A DNA stretch of 64,000 nt from Streptomyces toxytricini (GTDB lineage: Bacteria > Actinomycetota > Actinomycetes > Streptomycetales > Streptomycetaceae), in NCBI RefSeq assembly GCF_014649915.1, contig NZ_BMTY01000001.1:216644-280643 (forward strand), given 5' to 3'. The position numbers were made by a program, and so were the translations under genes. Position 1 is the first letter of the stretch, and each line of letters starts with the position of its first letter. The notes beneath the pieces are model-generated. The model saw nothing but the letters and a program-made list of their open reading frames with translations. It did not search any database and had not been told where the DNA came from. Positions 21,225-30,863 of this stretch are shown here, piece by piece.

Positions 21225-21589
21225 TGAACGACACCACGCCGCCGTGTCCGGAATGCTCCGGTACCTACGCCTACGAGATGGGTGCGCTCCTCGTCTGCCC
21301 CGAGTGCGGGCACGAGTGGTCGCCGGGCCCGTCCGAGGCCTCCGCCGGCGAGTCCGGCGAGTCCGGCGAGAAAGTGGTCAAGGATGCGGTCGGCAACGTC
21401 CTCCGGGACGGCGACACGGTCACCGTGATCAAGGCCCTGAAGGTCAAGGGCAGCCCCTCCGGCATCAAGGCCGGTACCAAGGTGCGCAACATCAAGCTGG
21501 TGGACGGCGTCGACGGCCATGACATCGACTGCCGCATCGAGGGCTTCGGCAACATGCAGCTCAAGTCCGCTGTGGTCAAGAAGGCCTGA
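21224..21589 (+). CDS. yjdM: YjdM/PhnA-like zinc ribbon protein
   Basis: 121 residues. A zinc ribbon CPEC...CPECGHEW at the start is followed by VVKDAVGNVLRDGDTVTVIKALKVKGSPSGIKAGTKVRNIKLVDG and IDCRIEGFGNMQLKSAVVKK, the PhnA/YjdM pattern. The family was named from the phosphonate region, but its function is unclear. It stands alone here, with no phn genes. An ATG at 21206 is also in frame; 21224 fits family alignments and the -10 position better. Confidence 0.85.
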   Translation: MNDTTPPCPECSGTYAYEMGALLVCPECGHEWSPGPSEASAGESGESGEKVVKDAVGNVLRDGDTVTVIKALKVKGSPSGIKAGTKVRNIKLVDGVDGHDIDCRIEGFGNMQLKSAVVKKA

Positions 21590-21658
21590 CCCGGCGGGTA
21601 CCGTGGCGGCGGGGCGGGCCCGCCCGCCCACGGCCGGCTTCGAAAGGCAGATTGGGAC

Positions 21659-21799
21659 GTGACCACGAAAACGGCGGACGGGGAGAAGTGGAAGGAGCGC
21701 GGCGTGATGCTGCGCGTCTTCGTGTACGTCTTCGCCACGCATGCGTTCGCAGGGTTCGTCTACCTGCTCTTCTACCTGGGCCAACACGCGGAGAAGTGA
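21659..21799 (+). CDS. Small single-helix membrane protein (DUF6126-like)
   Basis: 46 residues: a charged start (TADGEKWKERG) then one hydrophobic helix, VMLRVFVYVFATHAFAGFVYLLFYLG. This matches the small actinobacterial DUF6126 proteins as I recall them. Function unknown. Its GTG is 70 nt after yjdM, with AAAGG upstream. Confidence 0.6.
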   Translation: MTTKTADGEKWKERGVMLRVFVYVFATHAFAGFVYLLFYLGQHAEK

Positions 21800-21849
21800 T
21801 CCCGGCCGCCCCGGCGCCGTGAGGGTGTCCGCCTCCGGCCGGTAGCGCG

Positions 21850-22739
21850 GTGGTCCTCCGTGCCGTCTCTCCCTTTCCCGGCGCCGGCCTGCCGCGCGAC
21901 GGACGGACCGCCGCCCTGGTCGCCCGCGACGGGTCGGTCGACTGGCTCGGCCTGCCCGACCTCGACTCCCCGTCCGTCTTCGGCGCCCAGCTCGAAGCCG
22001 GCCGCGGCGGCCGGTTCCTCCTGGAACCGGCCGTTCCGCACCGCACCGAGCGCCGCTACCTGCCCGGGACGAACGTCCTGGAGACCACGTTCGCCACCGC
22101 CCGGGGCAGCGTGCGCGTCACCGACGCGCTGACCCTCCACGACGATCGCGCGCTCGCCCCGATGCGCGAGCTGCAACGCCGCATCGAGGGCCTGTCCGGG
22201 GAGGTCCCGATGCGCTGGCGGGTGGAGCCGCGGTTCGGCTACGGCACCCGCACCACACACCTCTCCCGCCGGGCCGGCGTGCCCGTCGCGGCCGCCGGCA
22301 GCGACGCGCTCGCCGTCTGCGCCCGGGACGCCGGCGAACCGCGCATCGCGGGAGACGCGATCGGCGGCACGTTCCACACGGCACCGGGCGGCAGCGCCCT
22401 CATCGCCCTGCCCTTCGCCCACCAGGAGCCGTTCGTCCTGCCGGCCCGCGCCGAATGCGACGCGCGCCCGGAGGACACCTGCACCGCCTGGCGCCGCCGG
22501 GCAGCCGAACGCACCCCGCCCTGCAGGTGGCGCGAGCCGGTCATGCGCAGCCTGCCGGCCCTGAAGCTCCTGGTGTAGGCCCCCCTCCGGTGCGGTCGCG
22601 GCGGCCGCGACGACCTCGCTGCCGGAACACATCGGCGGCGAACGCAACTGGGACTACCGCTTCTCCTGGGTGCGCGACCCCGCCTTCACCCTGGCCGCCT
22701 TCCTCCGGCTCGGCTGCCCCGCCGAAGCCCGCGGAACCG
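21850..22739 (+). pseudogene. Decayed GH15-type (trehalase/glucoamylase-like) gene
   Basis: Residues resembling the N-terminal DUF5911 part (LPRDGRTAALVARDGSVDWLGLPDLDSPSVFGA) run to LKLLV, where a TAG stop replaces the tyrosine codon expected before a Ser/Gly-rich stretch. The next block also has one extra C in a C run, after which [27 protein letters not shown], the start of the GH15 catalytic domain, continues in another frame. It then breaks off after about 30 residues. The active-site half is missing, so the gene is dead. Confidence 0.8.
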
Positions 22740-22847
22740 CCCGGCTTCCTGATGCTGCACTACGGGCTCGGCACACCGCTCGTCACCGTCGCCGCGCACA
22801 TCGGGTCCGGCGCCCTCGTCGGGGGCTTCACCGCGCTCGGCGCCTGA
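22740..22847 (+). pseudogene. Orphan hydrophobic C-terminal fragment
   Basis: Joined directly to the GH15 remnant in a third frame: [33 protein letters not shown], then stop. It looks like the last helix of an unrelated membrane protein whose 5' part was lost in the same deletion. Confidence 0.4.
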
Positions 22848-22864
22848 CCCGGGGCCGGAAACGG

Positions 22865-22916
22865 CCGGGGCGGCGGCCGCCGGCACGCTCCCGCGTACCG
22901 GCGGCCGCCGCCCCGG
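22865..22916. terminator. 19-bp stem terminator
   Basis: Arms 22865-22883 and 22898-22916 are perfect complements with a 14-nt loop, between the decayed genes and the antiporter gene. Bidirectional. Confidence 0.8.
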
Positions 22917-22927
22917 AGATCCTCACG

Positions 22928-24157
22928 TCACACGCGGCCGACCGGGTCCTGGAGGGACTTCGGCGCAGCCGCCTCGCCGGCCGACGGCCCGCCGCCGCTG
23001 CGGCGCTTGCCGATCCACGCGGCGACGGGCTCGGTGTAGCGGGCGGTCAGCGGCCCGACCACGACCAGGACCAGCACGTACGCGGTGGCCAGCGGCCCCA
23101 GCTCCGGCTCGATCCCGGCGCTCACGGCGAGGCCCGCGATGACGATCGAGAACTCGCCGCGCGCCACGAGGGTGCCGCCGGCACGCCAGCGGCCCTTGAC
23201 GCCGACACCGGCCCGCTTCGCGGCCCAGTAACCGGTCGCGATCTTCGTCAGGGCGGTCACGACGGCGAGCGCCAGCGCCGGCAGGATCACCGGCGGAATG
23301 CTCGCCGGGTCGGTGTGCAGGCCGAAGAAGACGAAGAACACCGCGGCGAACAGGTCCCGCAGCGGGCTCAGCAGCGTGTGGGTGCCCTCGGCGACCTCGC
23401 CCGACAGGGCGATGCCGACGAGGAACGCGCCGACGGCCGCCGACACCTGGAGCTGCTGCGCGATGCCGGCGACCAGCAGGGTCAGGCCGAGGACCACCAG
23501 CAGCAGCTTCTCGGGGTCGTCACTGGAGACGAACCGCGAGATCAGACGCCCGTAGCGGACGGCCACGAACAGCACCGCGCCGGCCACGCCGAGCGCGATC
23601 GCCAGGGTCGCGCTGCCCGCCGCCAGGCTCACACCGGCCAGCAGGGCGGTCACGATCGGCAGGTAGACGGCCATCGCCAGGTCCTCCAGGACCAGCACGC
23701 TGAGGATCACCGGCGTCTCGCGGTTGCCGAGGCGTCCCAGGTCGCCCATCACCTTCGCGATCACGCCGGAGGAGGAGATCCACGTGACGCCGGCCAGCAC
23801 GACGGCGGCGACCGGGCCCCAGCCCATCAGCAGCGCCGCGAGCGCGCCGGGCACGGCGTTCAGGGTGAAGTCGACCAGACCCGCCGGATACTGCGTCTTG
23901 AGGTTGGAGACGAGGTCGCTCGCCGTGTACTCCAGCCCCAGCATCAGCAGCAGCAGGATGACGCCGATCTCGGCGCCGATCGCGACGAACTCCTCGCTCG
24001 CGCCGAGGGGCAGCAGACCGCCCTTGCCGAAAGCCAGGCCCGCCAGCAGGTACAGCGGGATGGGCGAGAACTGCAGACGGCCGGCCAGCCGACCGAGCAG
24101 GCCGAGCCCGAGGATGATCGCGCCGAACTCGATCAGGAAGATCGCGGAAGAGTGCAC
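22928..24157 (-). CDS. CPA2 cation:proton antiporter, KhtU-like (copy 1)
   Basis: 409 residues with about twelve helices. [76 protein letters not shown] and [16 protein letters not shown] are CPA2 core motifs. The intramembrane acidic pair in LEDLA is present. It starts 3 nt after the KhtT-like gene, matching the KhtTU K+(NH4+)/H+ antiporter pair. The expected role is K+ efflux in exchange for H+. It is closely related to the copy at 29646-30863. A GTG start was used. Confidence 0.88.
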   Translation of the reverse strand: MHSSAIFLIEFGAIILGLGLLGRLAGRLQFSPIPLYLLAGLAFGKGGLLPLGASEEFVAIGAEIGVILLLLMLGLEYTASDLVSNLKTQYPAGLVDFTLNAVPGALAALLMGWGPVAAVVLAGVTWISSSGVIAKVMGDLGRLGNRETPVILSVLVLEDLAMAVYLPIVTALLAGVSLAAGSATLAIALGVAGAVLFVAVRYGRLISRFVSSDDPEKLLLVVLGLTLLVAGIAQQLQVSAAVGAFLVGIALSGEVAEGTHTLLSPLRDLFAAVFFVFFGLHTDPASIPPVILPALALAVVTALTKIATGYWAAKRAGVGVKGRWRAGGTLVARGEFSIVIAGLAVSAGIEPELGPLATAYVLVLVVVGPLTARYTEPVAAWIGKRRSGGGPSAGEAAAPKSLQDPVGRV

Positions 24158-24160
24158 CCG

Positions 24161-24631
24161 TCACTCCCGTCCGAGTATCGCGGCTGCCGCCTCGACGCCC
24201 TCGCGGGTGCCGATCACGATCAGGGTGTCCCCGCCGGCCAGCCGGAACGCCGGCGTCGGGGACGGGATCGCCTCCGCCCGCCGCAGCACCGCCACGACGG
24301 ACGCGCCGGTCTCGGTCCGCATCCGCGTCTCGCCGAGGGTCCGGCCGTTCCAGTGCGCCCCGGAGGACAGCTCGATGCGCTCGGCGACCAGCCCGAGGCC
24401 CGTCGTCGACAACAGGTTCGGGCTGTGGTGCGCCGGCATCAGCGCGTCGACGAGGGTGTCCGCCTCCCCGCTCGTCAGGTGCAGCGACTGCGCGCAGGCG
24501 TCCGGGTCGTCCGAGCGGTAGACGTTGACGGTGCGCGTCCCGTCCAGGTGAGCGATCACCGAAAGATGCTGGTGTTCACGCGTGGTGAGGTCGTACTGCA
24601 CGCCGATGCCGGGCAGCGGCGTGGTGCTCAT
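24161..24631 (-). CDS. KhtT-like TrkA-C (RCK_C) regulatory subunit
   Basis: 156 residues. An N-terminal domain ([34 protein letters not shown]) is followed by a TrkA-C domain from ~80 ([73 protein letters not shown]). In known systems KhtT gates KhtU in response to c-di-AMP and pH. It precedes the antiporter in an operon and is divergent from the sensor kinase. Confidence 0.88.
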   Translation of the reverse strand: MSTTPLPGIGVQYDLTTREHQHLSVIAHLDGTRTVNVYRSDDPDACAQSLHLTSGEADTLVDALMPAHHSPNLLSTTGLGLVAERIELSSGAHWNGRTLGETRMRTETGASVVAVLRRAEAIPSPTPAFRLAGGDTLIVIGTREGVEAAAAILGRE

Positions 24632-24902
24632 CCGTGGAGCAGGCACAGCCCATCCCCTTCTGTTGGTCTTTCGATGTGGTGCGAAGTGCGGCGGGATCGG
24701 GCAGGCCACCCGGCGCGGCAGAAGGACATGTTGCCAGGTGCGAACAACGCCGGCACATGGGTGTCACCACGGATGGACAAGCGGCCCCCCACCCGCCAGG
24801 CTGGCGCGGGGCCCCTGCGGCAACCGCAGGTCAGCGCCCGCATGACGGCGGGCATCAGGGCGGCGACAGTGGAACCGCCGAATACGGAGAGGGGCACGGA
24901 CC

Positions 24903-25874
24903 ATGTCGCTGTACTGGCGGATCTTCCTCCTCAACGCCGCCGTCCTGATCACGGCCGCCCTGCTGCTCCTCGGCCCCGTCACCGTCTCCACACCCGTCCT
25001 CTTCGCCGAGGCCCTGGTCCTCCTCGCCGGCCTGGCCGCCATGCTGATCACCAATGCCGTCCTGCTGCGCATCGGCCTCGCCCCGCTCCAGCGCCTCACC
25101 CGCGCCATGGCCACCGCGGACCTCCTCCGCCCCGGCCACCGCACCGCCGTCACCGGCACCGGGGAGATCGCCGAACTGACCAGGACGTTCAACGCGATGC
25201 TCGACCGCCTCGAAGCCGAACGCACCGCCAGCGCCGGCCGGGTCCTCTCCGGGCAGGAAGCCGAACGCCGGCGCATCGCCCAGGAACTCCACGACGAGGT
25301 CGGACAGACCCTCACCGCCGTCCTCCTCCAGCTCAAACACGCCGCCGACCACGCCCCGGAACCCGTCCGCGAAGACCTGCACCAGGCGCAGGAGACCACC
25401 CGCGCCGGCCTGGACGAGATCCGCCGCATCGCCCGCCGCCTGCGCCCCGGAGTCCTGGAGGAACTCGGCCTGCACAGCGCCCTGCGCGCCCTGGCCGCCG
25501 AGTTCTCCACCTCCCGGCTCGGCGTCACCACGCACATCACGCCCGGCCTGCCGCAGCTCGACCCGGCGACCGAGCTCGTCTTCTACCGGATCGCGCAGGA
25601 GGCGCTCACCAACACCGCCCGCCACTCCGGTGCCCGCACGGTCGAGCTCCACCTGCGCACCACGCCCGGCGGGGGAGTCGGCCTGCTCGTCCGGGACGAC
25701 GGCAGGGGGATCGGCCCGGCCCCGGAAGGCGCCGGCATCCGCGGCATGCGGGAGCGCGCCCTGCTCGTCGGCGCGGAGCTGCGGATCGGCCCCGGCCCGG
25801 CCGGCGGAACACAGGTACGCCTCGACGTCACAGGCAGCACCACGGAACACCAGCCCCGGGAGAGCGCCCGATGA
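24903..25874 (+). CDS. Two-component sensor histidine kinase (NarL/UhpB class)
   Basis: 323 residues. Two N-terminal helices with almost no external loop are followed by HAMP ([17 protein letters not shown]), a HisKA_3 box [26 protein letters not shown] with His in ELHDE, and HATPase with [23 protein letters not shown] and [16 protein letters not shown]. The lack of a sensor loop suggests it senses the membrane or a partner protein. Its stop overlaps the response-regulator start (ATGA). Confidence 0.9.
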   Translation: MSLYWRIFLLNAAVLITAALLLLGPVTVSTPVLFAEALVLLAGLAAMLITNAVLLRIGLAPLQRLTRAMATADLLRPGHRTAVTGTGEIAELTRTFNAMLDRLEAERTASAGRVLSGQEAERRRIAQELHDEVGQTLTAVLLQLKHAADHAPEPVREDLHQAQETTRAGLDEIRRIARRLRPGVLEELGLHSALRALAAEFSTSRLGVTTHITPGLPQLDPATELVFYRIAQEALTNTARHSGARTVELHLRTTPGGGVGLLVRDDGRGIGPAPEGAGIRGMRERALLVGAELRIGPGPAGGTQVRLDVTGSTTEHQPRESAR

Positions 25875-26524
25875 CCGGACCGGCCCGCATCCTGCTCGCC
25901 GACGACCACGTCCTGGTCCGCCGGGGCGTACGCCTCATCCTCGACGCCGAACCGGACCTCACCGTCGTCGCCGAGGCCGCCGACGGGGCCGAAGCCGTCG
26001 ACCGGGCCCGCGACCCCCGCGTCGACCTGGCCGTCCTCGACATCGCCATGCCGCTGCGGACCGGCCTCCAGGCCGCCCGAGACCTCGCCCGCATCCGCCC
26101 CGACCTGCGGACGCTGATGCTGACGATGTACGACAACGAGCAGTACTTCTTCGAGGCGCTGCGGGCCGGCGCCTCCGGGTACGTCCTGAAGTCCGTCGCC
26201 GACCGCGACCTCGTCGAGGCCTGCCGCTCCGCCCTGCGTGACGAGCCCTTCATCTACCCCGGCGCCGAGACCGCCCTCATCCGCAGCTACCTCGACCGCG
26301 TCCGCAGGGGCGACCCGCTGCCCGCCCGCCCCATCACCGAACGCGAGGAGGAGATCCTCAAGCTCGTCGCCGAAGGCCACACCTCCAAGGAGATCGGCGA
26401 CCTCCTCGTCATCAGCGCCAAGACGGTCGAGCGGCACCGCGCCAACCTGCTCCAGAAGCTCGGCCTCCGCGACCGCCTGGAGCTCACCCGCTACGCCATC
26501 CGCGCCGGCCTCATCGAACCGTGA
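25871..26524 (+). CDS. LuxR/NarL-type response regulator
   Basis: 217 residues. The receiver domain has [13 protein letters not shown], the phospho-acceptor region LAVLDIAMP, and the switch lysine in [10 protein letters not shown]. The C-terminal LuxR helix-turn-helix is [43 protein letters not shown]. Translationally coupled to the kinase. It lies between antiporter and TrkA-N genes, so cation transport genes are plausible targets (inference). It ends 6 nt from the convergent TrkA-N gene. Confidence 0.92.
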   Translation: MTGPARILLADDHVLVRRGVRLILDAEPDLTVVAEAADGAEAVDRARDPRVDLAVLDIAMPLRTGLQAARDLARIRPDLRTLMLTMYDNEQYFFEALRAGASGYVLKSVADRDLVEACRSALRDEPFIYPGAETALIRSYLDRVRRGDPLPARPITEREEEILKLVAEGHTSKEIGDLLVISAKTVERHRANLLQKLGLRDRLELTRYAIRAGLIEP

Positions 26525-26530
26525 GCCGCC

Positions 26531-28465
26531 TCACCGCGGGGCGGGCCGGTGCGACGGCGCCGTGCGGAGCAGTTCGGCGAGGCCCTGCCGGGTCGCGGCG
26601 ATGACGACGCGGTCCTCGGGGCCCAGGACGTACCCGGGGTGCAGGTCCCACAGCAGCTGCGGCAGCTCGCCGTCGGACGGCGGATTGGCCAGGTCGGGCC
26701 GGCGGGCCCGCGGATCGGCCGTGTCGAGTGCGAGGACCCGCCACACCCCGGGGCGGAACGCCTCGGCGACGGTGCGGCCCTCCAGGTGCGGATGCCCCGC
26801 CACGACGAGCGCGGCGAAGACGAGGACGCGCCGCTCGACGGGGATCGCGCCGAGGATCTGGCGGCCCATCATGGCACCCGCGAACGCCGGCGCGGCGAGG
26901 TGCCTGACGCTGCGGCTGCGGGTGAGGGCGCCCGGGTGGGCGGTGCGCAGGGTGCGGTGCACGGCGGTGGCGAAGTCGTCGTCGTACAGGCGCAGCGCGA
27001 CCTTCAGGTCGCCCTTGACCGTACGGGCGTAGAGCGTGGCCTCCAGGTTCGTGGTGTCGGAGCTGGTGAGCGCGAGCAGGGCGTGGGCACGGTGGATCTT
27101 CGCGGCTTCCAGCACGCCCTCGTCGGTGACGTCGCCGAGGACGACGGGCACCCCGAGGCTGCGGGCGAGGGGGATGCCGCGGGCGTCGGGGTCCTCCTCG
27201 ACGCAGACGACGGGGACGTCGAGCTCGCGCAGCCGCGCGAGGACGCGCGTGCCGATCCTGCCCAGGCCCAGCAGGACGACGTGCCCGGACAGGCCGCGCG
27301 GCGGCCGGCGGAGCACGCCCGCGGCCCGGAAGGTGCCGAGCGCCTCGAGCGCGCCGGCGACGAGGAGGGGCAGCAGGGCGAGGCCGACGAGCCCGGAGAG
27401 GAGCTGGAGGACCTGGCGCGTGGTGGACTCCTCGACGGCCGGGTCGTTGATGGAGAACAGGTCGAGCAGCGTGAGGTAGACGGCGTGTACGGGGTGGGTG
27501 TCGGCGAGCACGGCCGTGGCCGCGCTGAGCGCCAGGACGGAGGCGGCGATCCCCGCGAGCGCCCAGCGCAGCCGCGGGGAGAACAGCTCGCCGAGCGGCG
27601 CGCCGCGGCCGGCGAGGCGGCGGGCGGGAACGGCGGGCCCGGTGTGGCGGACCGTCTCCAGGACGATCCGCCCGCGCCCCGCGGCACCCTCCACGGTGCG
27701 GTCGTCCGGGAGGAGTTCCGGTGCGGACGGGCCGCTGGAGTCGGAGCCTTCGGCGCCCGCGGGGTCGGAGGCCGTGGAGGAGAGCAGCGCCAGCGTGCAC
27801 AGCCCGGGGTCGGACGGCCCGCCCCCCTCCTGCGGGGGCCGTTCCGCGGCCCGCAGCAGCAGGCCGTCCGCCTGGACGACCTTGCCCGACCCGGCGGCCG
27901 CGGTCGCCGCGAGGGCGGGGGCCGCGGTGTCCGCGTCGGACAGCACGGTCGTGGACGCCTCCAGGACAGCCCGGTCGATCCCGGGCTCGGCCACGAGGAC
28001 GGCCTGGTCGAGGAGTTCCTCCAGGTGCTGGCCGAGCTTGCGGTTGTACATGCGCACCACGAGCCGCAGGCCGGGATTCAGCCGGCGGGCGGCGAGTGCG
28101 GCCCGCAGGTTCGTCTCGTCGTCCTCGTACAGCAGCGCCAGGGCCGCCGCCCGGTCCGCGCCGGCCAGCAGGAGCACGTCCTCGGTGGGGGCCGAGGCCA
28201 CAAGCTCCTCCTCCGGGGGCCCTGCGACCGGGGCGCCGGCTCCGGGCAGCGCCCCGAGCACCGCGCCGAACCTGCCCGCCAGGCCCCGGACCGGCCGGCG
28301 GACCGACGGCTCCTCCTCCCGGGCGCCGGGGACGACGAGGACGACGTGCCGGCGGTAGACGTCGCGCAACTCCGCCGCGAGCCGGTGCGCCAGCCCGTCG
28401 TCGCCGCACACCACCATGTGCCCGTCCCGGCCGCCGTACGCGCCCTGCTGCGGTGGCACGGCCAC
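26531..28465 (-). CDS. Membrane protein with two TrkA-N (RCK_N) domains
   Basis: 644 residues. A TrkA-N/Rossmann domain begins at residue ~17 (HMVVCGDDGLAHRLAAELRDV). A central membrane part from ~290 (LAGIAASVLALSAATAVLA, pore-like VYLTLLDLFSINDP, VLQLLSGLVGLALLPLLVAGA) is followed by a second Rossmann domain (HVVLLGLGRIGTRVLARL) with TSSDTTNLEATLYAR. The layout is that of a two-helix channel with cytosolic RCK domains, but the K+ filter TVGYG or TVGFG is absent where it should be. It could be a channel with other selectivity, or a sensor. GTG 28465 has GGAAGGGGG upstream. Confidence 0.78.
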   Translation of the reverse strand: MAVPPQQGAYGGRDGHMVVCGDDGLAHRLAAELRDVYRRHVVLVVPGAREEEPSVRRPVRGLAGRFGAVLGALPGAGAPVAGPPEEELVASAPTEDVLLLAGADRAAALALLYEDDETNLRAALAARRLNPGLRLVVRMYNRKLGQHLEELLDQAVLVAEPGIDRAVLEASTTVLSDADTAAPALAATAAAGSGKVVQADGLLLRAAERPPQEGGGPSDPGLCTLALLSSTASDPAGAEGSDSSGPSAPELLPDDRTVEGAAGRGRIVLETVRHTGPAVPARRLAGRGAPLGELFSPRLRWALAGIAASVLALSAATAVLADTHPVHAVYLTLLDLFSINDPAVEESTTRQVLQLLSGLVGLALLPLLVAGALEALGTFRAAGVLRRPPRGLSGHVVLLGLGRIGTRVLARLRELDVPVVCVEEDPDARGIPLARSLGVPVVLGDVTDEGVLEAAKIHRAHALLALTSSDTTNLEATLYARTVKGDLKVALRLYDDDFATAVHRTLRTAHPGALTRSRSVRHLAAPAFAGAMMGRQILGAIPVERRVLVFAALVVAGHPHLEGRTVAEAFRPGVWRVLALDTADPRARRPDLANPPSDGELPQLLWDLHPGYVLGPEDRVVIAATRQGLAELLRTAPSHRPAPR

Positions 28466-28515
28466 GCCGCCCCCTTCCGTCGTCCTCCGGATCGCCCTGC
28501 GCGGGCCGTGCGCGG

Positions 28516-29568
28516 TCAGGTCCGCCTCGCCGGCCAGTCGAGCAGGCGGGCGCCGATGACCGCGGTGTGGAGCGTGTAGCGGTGCATGGGGTCGTTCGGG
28601 TTGAGGCAGGTCAGGGTGTGGATGCGTTCGAGGCGGTAGGTGAGGGCCCGGACGCTCAGGGACAGCCGCCGCGCGGCTTCGGCGGCGGTGCAGCCGGTGT
28701 CGAAGTAGGCGATCAGGGTGTCGATCAGCGGCTGCGGTCCGCCGCGCGCCTGGTCCAGCGGGCCGAGCGTGGTCTCCACCAGGTCCACCAGCGCCTGCCG
28801 GTCGCGGGCCAGGACGGGGAAGACCAGCAGGTCGGCGGCGCGCAGCAGCGGCTCGTCGAAGCCCATGCGGTGGGCGACGTCGAGGGCGTTGAGCGCCTCC
28901 TCGTAGCTGTGGCCGATGCCGACTGCGCCCCGGCGGGGCCGGCCGATCGCGACCCGGCCGCCGTCGGTCGCGGCGTGCGCCCGCTTGGCGAAGTGGACGA
29001 GGACGTCGTCCTGTTCGGCCGGCGCGACGCACACCATGCGGCCCTCCTTGGTGGTGAAGAGGATGCGCCGCCTTTCGAACCGGGCGAACAGGCCGGCCTC
29101 CACCTCGCGCGGCACGGGGTCGGTCTCGTCGTACGGGGCGGGCCCTTCGGCGACCGCGACCGCGTGCGTACGGGACAGGCGCAGCCCGAACCGCTCGGAG
29201 CGGGCGGAGAGCTGCCCCGGGTCGCCGCGGCCGTGGAGGAGGTCGTCGATGAACTCGCGCCGGGCGGCCTCCTCCCGGCGGACGACGAGCCGCTGGGCGT
29301 GCTCGTACCCTTCGGCGAAGGCGTCGATGGCCTGCTCGACGGCACTGAGCACGCTGTCCAGGTCCCCCGATCCCGGCCGGCCGACCCGGCTGGCCGCGAG
29401 GTGCCCGCGGACCAGGGCGCGCCATCCGTGCCCGGCCTCCGCGGCCTTGGCGCCGAGGGCGCGCCGTGACTCCAGCTCGGCGCGGGTCAGGCGGCGGCCG
29501 GTCGCGGACGCCTCGGCGATGATGCGGCCGTAGCCCTCCAGGAAGCTCGTCTGCGTGGTGTGCTGCAC
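28516..29568 (-). CDS. PucR/CdaR-family regulator
   Basis: 350 residues. The C-terminal HTH_30 is FDTGCTAAEAARRLSLSVRALTYRLERIHTLT. The central part has GGDEF-like remnant AIGRPRRGAVGIGHSYEEALNALDVAHRMG, typical of the family, and the N-terminal part is helical. It lies between two transport genes on the same strand and 50 nt upstream of the TrkA-N gene, so local control of cation transport is likely (inference). Confidence 0.82.
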   Translation of the reverse strand: MQHTTQTSFLEGYGRIIAEASATGRRLTRAELESRRALGAKAAEAGHGWRALVRGHLAASRVGRPGSGDLDSVLSAVEQAIDAFAEGYEHAQRLVVRREEAARREFIDDLLHGRGDPGQLSARSERFGLRLSRTHAVAVAEGPAPYDETDPVPREVEAGLFARFERRRILFTTKEGRMVCVAPAEQDDVLVHFAKRAHAATDGGRVAIGRPRRGAVGIGHSYEEALNALDVAHRMGFDEPLLRAADLLVFPVLARDRQALVDLVETTLGPLDQARGGPQPLIDTLIAYFDTGCTAAEAARRLSLSVRALTYRLERIHTLTCLNPNDPMHRYTLHTAVIGARLLDWPARRT

Positions 29569-29645
29569 CGGTCGGCGTCCCCCATGGTTCTTCTGCTGAT
29601 GTGTCAGTTTTCCACGCGGCCCCGTGCCCGGCGGCCGCCGCGTGC

Positions 29646-30863
29646 TCACCGGGCGGTGCGGGCGGGGTCGATGCGCTCCGCGGCGGGCATGGCGGCCGGT
29701 GCCGGGGGCACGGGGCGGCGGGTGAGACGGGCGGCGACCGGCTCGGTCCACCGGGCGGCGACCGGGCCGAGGAGGACGAGGATGAGGACGTAGGCGGTGG
29801 CGAGCGGCCCGATGCGGGGCTCGACGCCGACGGCGAGGCCGGCGATGACGATGGAGAACTCGCCGCGCGCGACGAGGGCGCCCCCGGCACGCCACCGGCC
29901 GGCGGACCGGATGCCGGCGCGGCGGGCCGCGTACCAGCCGGTGGCGATCTTCGTGAGCGTGGTGACGATCGCGAGGACGAGGGCGGAGGCGAGCACGGGC
30001 GGGATGTCGGCGGGGTCCGTGGACAGGCCGAAGAAGACGAAGAAGACGGCGGCGAACAGGTCGCGCAGCGGGGTGAGCAGGGTGCTTGCCCCCTCGGCGA
30101 CCTCGCCGGAGAGGGCGATGCCGACGAGGAACGCGCCGACGGCCGCGGAGACCTGGAGCTCCTGGGCGATCCCCGCCACCAGGAGGGTCAGCCCGAGGAC
30201 GACGAGGAGCAGCATCTCGGCGCTGTCGGAGGAGACCGCGCGGCTGATGACGCGCCCGTGGCGCAGCGCGAGGTACAGGACGGCGCCGACGGTGCCGAGC
30301 GAGATCAGCAGGGTGAGCGCGCCGCCCGCGAGGCTCACACCGGCCAGCAGGGCGGTGAGGATGGGCAGGTAGAGGGCCATGGCGAGGTCCTCGATGACCA
30401 GGATGCCGAGCACGACCGGCGTCTCGCGGTTGCCGAGGCGGCCGAAGTCGCCGAGGACCTTGGCGATGACGCCGGAGGAGGAGATCCAGGTGACGCCGGC
30501 CAGCGCGACGGCGGCGACGGGCCCCCAGCCGAGGAGCAGCGCGGCGGCGGCACCGGGCACGGCGTTGAGGACGAAGTCGACGGCGCCGGAGGGGTATTGG
30601 GTCTTCAGGCTGGTCACGAGCTCGGAGGCGCTGTACTCCAGGCCGAGCAGCAGCAGGAGCAGGATCACCCCGATCTCGGCGCCGGTGGCGGTGAACTCCT
30701 CGCTGGCGGTGAGCGGCAGGAACCCGCCGTGTCCGAAGGCGAGCCCGCCGAGCAGGTAGAGGGGTATGGGGGAGAAGCCCACGCGTCCTGCGAGTCGCCC
30801 CAGGAGTCCCAACCCGAGGATGATCGCTCCGAGTTCGATGAGCATGACTGTGGTGTTGTGCAC
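29646..30863 (-). CDS. CPA2 cation:proton antiporter (copy 2)
   Basis: 405 residues, collinear with and very similar to copy 1 (shared long blocks such as [14 protein letters not shown] and LGNRETPV, and VIEDLAMALYLP). It has no KhtT-like gene beside it, so its gating may rely on the subunit at 24161 or on a different input. The duplication probably arose within this island, because the two copies bracket the other cation genes. GTG start. Confidence 0.88.
   Translation of the reverse strand: MHNTTVMLIELGAIILGLGLLGRLAGRVGFSPIPLYLLGGLAFGHGGFLPLTASEEFTATGAEIGVILLLLLLGLEYSASELVTSLKTQYPSGAVDFVLNAVPGAAAALLLGWGPVAAVALAGVTWISSSGVIAKVLGDFGRLGNRETPVVLGILVIEDLAMALYLPILTALLAGVSLAGGALTLLISLGTVGAVLYLALRHGRVISRAVSSDSAEMLLLVVLGLTLLVAGIAQELQVSAAVGAFLVGIALSGEVAEGASTLLTPLRDLFAAVFFVFFGLSTDPADIPPVLASALVLAIVTTLTKIATGWYAARRAGIRSAGRWRAGGALVARGEFSIVIAGLAVGVEPRIGPLATAYVLILVLLGPVAARWTEPVAARLTRRPVPPAPAAMPAAERIDPARTAR

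Noticed and set aside
20136..21589. Arsenic resistance or phosphonate operon
   Set aside because: The BASS-type transporter and yjdM are divergent, with no arsR/arsC or phn genes near.
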